DNA of 22,062 nucleotides from a virus: the IMG/VR virus record IMGVR_UViG_3300044712_000655, positions 1 to 22,062 of that record; one strand, given 5' to 3'. Shown here piece after piece: positions 18,781 through 22,062 of the stretch (its first letter is position 1; every line of letters starts with the position of its first letter). Below the pieces are notes generated by a model that had not been told where the DNA came from, did no database searches, and was given only the letters and a program-made list of their open reading frames with translations. A program made the translations under genes and the position numbers.

Positions 18781-21003
18781 GTGGCGCGCGCCTCGCTGCT
18801 GCATACCAACTTCACGGCCGGCGAGCTGTCGCCGCGCCTGTACGGCCGCGTCGATGTGGCGCGCTACCAGAACGGGGCCAAGCAGCTGCGCAACGCGAAC
18901 GTCCTGGTGCAGGGCGGCGTCATCCGCAGTTATGGCTCGCGCTACATCGCGGGCACCAAGAACAATGCGGTGCGCTCGCGCCTGATCCCGTTCGTCTTCA
19001 ACCGGACGCAGGCATACGCGCTCGAGTTCGGCGATCAGTACATGCGGGTGTTCCGCGCCGACGGCACGCGCGTGGAGACGTCGCCCGGCGTGGCCTATGA
19101 GATCGCCACGCCCTACACCGAGGCCATGCTGCCGGCGCTGGACTACTGCCAGGGCGCCGACACGATGTTCCTGTTTCACGAGCAGGTGCCAGTGCAGCGG
19201 CTGCAGCGGTTCCTCGACACGCTTTGGACGATGGAGGCCGCTCCTTGGGTGAACCCGCCGGTTGACGAGATCGGCGAGCGGTTCAACCAGATCGCGACGC
19301 TGTCGGCTGCGACGGTGGGCGCGGGCCGCACGCTCACTGTGGGCGCTGGCATCTTCTCTGCGGCCGACAATGGCCGCACGATCTCCGCCGGCGCCGGGCT
19401 GGCCACCATCACGGCGGTCGGCTCGGCCACGTCGCTGACGGTCACGATCACGCGCGACTTCGCGAGCACAAGCCTCGCGGCCAACACCTGGACGCTGGGC
19501 GGCTCCCCGCTCACAACGCTTGCGCCAGACGTCTCTGGCCCTGTAGGTGGCGGCGTCACCCTGACCGCGGGCGTCGCTGCCTTCAGCACCGCGCGCAACG
19601 TGACGCCGGGCGGCTACATCCGCATCAACGGCGGCCTGATCCGCTTGACCACGATCCCGAGCGCGACCTCGGCCCAAGGCGTGATCGTGAGCGCGCTCAG
19701 TGGCACGACGCAGGCGCAGTCGGATGCGTGGTCGCTTGAATTTTCGGTCTGGAACTCGCTGGATGGTTACCCACGCAGTGGCACTCTGTGGGAGCAGCGC
19801 CTGATTGCCGCCGGGTCGACGCGGTTCCCGCAGACGGTTTGGGGCACGCGCAGCGCCGAGTACCTGAACTTCCAGCGCGGTGTGAACGACGATGACGGGT
19901 TCGCCTTCACGATCGCCACCGACGAGGTCAACCCGATCCAGTACATCACCGGCGGACGCACGCTGATCGCGCTGACCGGCGGCGGCGAGTTCACGCTGCA
20001 GGGTGGCGTCGAGAAGCCGATCACACCGACGAATGTGCAGATCCGGCCGCGCAGCAACCACGGCTGCGCGCAGGTGCGCCCGGCCAAGGTGGGGCGCGAG
20101 CAGGTCTTTGTACAGGTGAACAAGCGGAAGCTGCGCGCCTTCTCCTACAACGCCAGCAATGACGACTACACCGCGCCGGATATCACCGTCCTGTCGGAGC
20201 ACATCACGCTGACGGGCATCCGCGAGCTCGCCTGGCAGAAGACGCCTGAGCCGTGGCTGTGGGCGTTGCGCGAGGACGGCAGCCTTGCCTGCTGCACCTA
20301 CGAGCTGCAGGACGAAAACGTCGTCGCGTGGACCCTGCGCACGAATGCCGGCAGCGACCGCATCGACTCGATCTGCGTGCTGCCCGATGGCGCCGGCGGC
20401 GAAAACCTCTGGACGATCACGCGCCGCGTGGTCAACGGCGCGACGGTGCGCTACGTCGAGCGGTTCCAGTCCGACTACCTGAGCGACGGCGGGCTGCGGC
20501 AAGACCTGTCTGTCGTGATCCCCGGCATCGGCGTAGTCGGCGGATCGGTCGCGGGCGGCTATGCGCACCTGGTCGGCCGCCAGGTCGACGTCGTCGGCGA
20601 TGGCAGCTACCTCGGCCGGTTCACGGTCGACGGCAGTGGACTCGTGACGTTCGGCACCGCGTCGCGCATCGTCGAGATCGGCCTGCCGTACACGACGACG
20701 GTCGAACTGCTGACGCCGGAGCTGCAGATGCAGGACGGCACCGCGCAGGGCAACAGCATGCGCATCGGCGAGATCACGCTGCGCTTCCTCGGCACCGTGG
20801 GCGGCCGCATCAACGGCCAGCAGATCCCGACGCGGACGCTTGACACGAACACGCTGGACGCGGCGCCGGAGTCGACGGTCGGCCTGGAACGCATCGAGAA
20901 CCTGGGCTGGGACCGTGGCGAGGCGGCCTGCGTCATCGAGCAGGACGTGCCGCTGCCGTTCTACCTGCTCTCAGTCGTGCGAAAGGTGACGGCCAACTCA
21001 TGA
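18781..21003 (+). CDS. tail nozzle protein, T7 gp12-like (tail tubular protein B)
   Basis: A 740-residue beta-rich protein starting with a GTG that touches the previous stop. The opening HTNFTAGELSPRLYGRVDVA, followed by YQNGAKQLRNANVLVQGGVI and YGSRYIAG, is characteristic of podovirus nozzle proteins. It continues with the LIPFVFN and YALEFGDQYMRVF strands. Residues about 170-320 are a Gly/Thr/Ala-rich beta insertion (GRTLTVGAGIFSAADNGRTI and similar), probably an extra exposed domain. Later parts (SDAWSLEFSVWNSLDGYPRS, then WEQRLIAAGS, NFQRGVNDDDGFAFTI) fit the beta-propeller body. Six copies close the tail and hold the DNA. It overlaps the next gene by ATGA. Confidence 0.85.
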   Translation: MARASLLHTNFTAGELSPRLYGRVDVARYQNGAKQLRNANVLVQGGVIRSYGSRYIAGTKNNAVRSRLIPFVFNRTQAYALEFGDQYMRVFRADGTRVETSPGVAYEIATPYTEAMLPALDYCQGADTMFLFHEQVPVQRLQRFLDTLWTMEAAPWVNPPVDEIGERFNQIATLSAATVGAGRTLTVGAGIFSAADNGRTISAGAGLATITAVGSATSLTVTITRDFASTSLAANTWTLGGSPLTTLAPDVSGPVGGGVTLTAGVAAFSTARNVTPGGYIRINGGLIRLTTIPSATSAQGVIVSALSGTTQAQSDAWSLEFSVWNSLDGYPRSGTLWEQRLIAAGSTRFPQTVWGTRSAEYLNFQRGVNDDDGFAFTIATDEVNPIQYITGGRTLIALTGGGEFTLQGGVEKPITPTNVQIRPRSNHGCAQVRPAKVGREQVFVQVNKRKLRAFSYNASNDDYTAPDITVLSEHITLTGIRELAWQKTPEPWLWALREDGSLACCTYELQDENVVAWTLRTNAGSDRIDSICVLPDGAGGENLWTITRRVVNGATVRYVERFQSDYLSDGGLRQDLSVVIPGIGVVGGSVAGGYAHLVGRQVDVVGDGSYLGRFTVDGSGLVTFGTASRIVEIGLPYTTTVELLTPELQMQDGTAQGNSMRIGEITLRFLGTVGGRINGQQIPTRTLDTNTLDAAPESTVGLERIENLGWDRGEAACVIEQDVPLPFYLLSVVRKVTANS

Positions 21004-21461
21004 AGCTGGAAGTGCGCACCGTGACGCTGGACGCGATCGACTACGTGCTCGAACACCTGAGCCGCGCCGACCGGGCCGAGATGCTGGCCGCTGGCCTGCA
21101 GGACCCGCCGGAAGTGTTCGCTCTGGCCGCGCGCGAGGCGGCGCAAGCCGGTGCCGTGTACGCCGACGGCGAGCCGGTCGCGCTGTTCGGTGTGAACGCC
21201 ATGCTGGGCGAGCCGGACCGCGGGATCGTCTGGATGATCGCGACCGACAAGTTCGCCGAGAGCGGCGTCGCCGGTGCGGTTCTGTCGCGCCAGGTCGTGG
21301 GCCAGATGCGCGCGCGTTTCGCGGTGCTGTCGAACTGGGTGCACGCCGAGCACCGCCGGGCAATCCGCTGGCTCAAGTGGCTGGGGTTCCATGTGAAACC
21401 GGAGCCCGTCGGCCCGAACGGCGCGTTCCTCGAGTTCGAGATAGAGGGCGTTCATGTGTAA
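21000..21461 (+). CDS. T7 gp13-like / GNAT-fold virion-region protein
   Basis: A 153-residue protein resembling the small internal-virion or assembly proteins of T7 gp13 type, with a GNAT-like layout: an N-terminal helix (DAIDYVLEHLSRADRAEM), beta strands (AVYADGEPVALFGVN, RGIVWMIATD), and the C-terminal NWVHAEHRRAIRWLKWLGFH that is the usual acyl-CoA-side helix and strand of the fold. Acetyltransferase activity is not implied, as phage members appear to be structural or assembly factors. It starts at an ATGA overlap with the nozzle gene and overlaps the next gene by 8 nt. Confidence 0.75.
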   Translation: MKLEVRTVTLDAIDYVLEHLSRADRAEMLAAGLQDPPEVFALAAREAAQAGAVYADGEPVALFGVNAMLGEPDRGIVWMIATDKFAESGVAGAVLSRQVVGQMRARFAVLSNWVHAEHRRAIRWLKWLGFHVKPEPVGPNGAFLEFEIEGVHV

Positions 21462-21951
21462 CCCGATGCTGGCCTTCGCGGGCATGCAGGCCGCGGGGTC
21501 GATCTCGCAAGGCATGGCGGCCAACGCTGCCGGCCAGGCGCAGCAGACGATCTACAACGCGCAGGCGATCGCCGAGCGCGACGCAGCGGCTGCCGAGGCC
21601 GCCAAGATCGGCCGGCGCACCGAACAGGCCAGGGGCGCGGCGAAGGCGGCGCTGGCGGGCGCCGGCGTGACGCTGGACAGCGCAACCTCGCTCGACATCG
21701 GCCAGGACATCACGCAGCGCGGCGCCGAGGACGCGCGCATGACGCTGCTCACCGGCGAGCGGCGCGCGCGCGAGCTGGTCGCGCAGGGCGACTCGGCGCG
21801 GCGCAGCGGCCGCAACGCGCTGTTCCAGTCGGTGCTGCGCGCGGGCTCGTCGGTGGCGCAGGGCTGGGCCATGTCGGGCAGCAGCAGCGACATCGTGCGC
21901 AACAACGCGGACGGCACAGGCGTGACGCGTGACGGCCGGAGGATCTTCTAA
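21454..21951 (+). CDS. internal virion protein, T7 gp14-like
   Basis: A 165-residue, Ala-rich, mostly helical protein with the MCNP opening typical of gp14-like ejection proteins, then a weakly hydrophobic segment (LAFAGMQAAGSISQGMAANA) and long amphipathic helices. It ends in a basic GTGVTRDGRRIF. In T7 gp14 enters the outer membrane and starts the DNA ejection channel. A GAGGG Shine-Dalgarno precedes the ATG. The next gene starts inside its stop codon. Confidence 0.78.
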   Translation: MCNPMLAFAGMQAAGSISQGMAANAAGQAQQTIYNAQAIAERDAAAAEAAKIGRRTEQARGAAKAALAGAGVTLDSATSLDIGQDITQRGAEDARMTLLTGERRARELVAQGDSARRSGRNALFQSVLRAGSSVAQGWAMSGSSSDIVRNNADGTGVTRDGRRIF

Positions 21952-22062
21952 TGGCACGCATCCCACTGGGCGACCAGGAGTTCGCAGTCGGCACGCGCGT
22001 GGCCGCACCGCAGCGCGGTGTGCTGCCGACGGCGCAGGACGCGGGCGCCGGCATCGGGCAGG
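21951..22062 (+). CDS. start of next internal virion protein gene (runs off right edge)
   Basis: Only 37 codons are in the window (MARIPLGDQEFAVGTRVAAP, continuing with Gly/Ala-rich sequence). The start shares one base with the previous stop (TAATG). By order it should be a T7 gp15-like or gp16-like ejection protein, but the visible part is too short to recognise a domain. Confidence 0.6.
   Translation, partial: MARIPLGDQEFAVGTRVAAPQRGVLPTAQDAGAGIGQ

Noticed and set aside
17524-20568. Very long minus-strand open frame (1014 codons)
   Set aside because: It lies antisense to the capsid-side, adaptor and nozzle genes, with Arg/His/Ala-rich sequence and no motifs. Long antisense frames are expected in GC-rich DNA with strong codon bias.
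1-22062. tRNA genes, integrase or attachment site
   Set aside because: No cloverleaf with T-loop sequence and no recombinase motifs were seen; a phage tyrosine or serine recombinase must be outside the window if present.

Overview
This window is one side of a temperate, T7-like (podovirus-type) bacteriophage genome or prophage. The DNA is GC-rich with strong G/C at third codon positions. The virion genes look like those of the BPP-1-like temperate podoviruses (portal, Bbp19-like protein, scaffold, capsid, gp11-like adaptor, gp12-like nozzle, gp13-like and gp14-like internal proteins). I therefore infer a betaproteobacterial (Burkholderiales-like) host, but no host gene, tRNA or attachment site is present to prove it. 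No integrase, terminase, lysis gene or tail fibre is seen.

Left half (1-7598) is read leftward. A leftward promoter at 6238-6266 drives a tight early operon. In order of transcription it holds eight small genes including two membrane peptides and one exported protein, a RecE-like PD-(D/E)XK exonuclease, a probable partner protein, an unknown conserved protein that may be frameshifted, a DHH phosphoesterase, several small Cys-rich or unknown proteins, and the start of a cytosine-C5 DNA methyltransferase that runs off the left edge. Most junctions are 4-nt ATGA or GTGA overlaps. Between the early promoter and the repressor lie two genes read in the same direction as cI: an exported Rap1a/Tai-like immunity protein and an exported HNH nuclease. 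They look like lysogenic-conversion genes.

The switch (7598-7680) has a LexA/S24-type CI repressor facing a YdaS-like Cro. Two nearly identical 45-bp operator-promoter blocks, in inverted orientation, control the leftward operon (6235-6279) and cro (7630-7674). The cro message is predicted to be leaderless. CI has Ala-Thr where the Ala-Gly autocleavage site is expected.

Right half (7680-22062) is read rightward: cro, a terminator, a CII-like regulator, an HNH-like protein, small proteins, a DnaB/T7 gp4-type helicase with an odd Walker A motif, a DUF1376 replication protein whose linker DNA holds iteron-like tandem repeats (a candidate origin), a PD-(D/E)XK-like protein and a small HTH-like protein. 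The morphogenesis genes follow from about 12673 to the right edge. Terminators follow cro, the scaffold gene and the gene after the capsid. The Ala/Gly-rich start of the scaffold gene overlaps a second reading frame that has its own ribosome binding site and better codon statistics, a candidate overprinted gene.

No gene-free stretch exceeds 300 bases. All functions are read from motifs by eye; no database search was possible.
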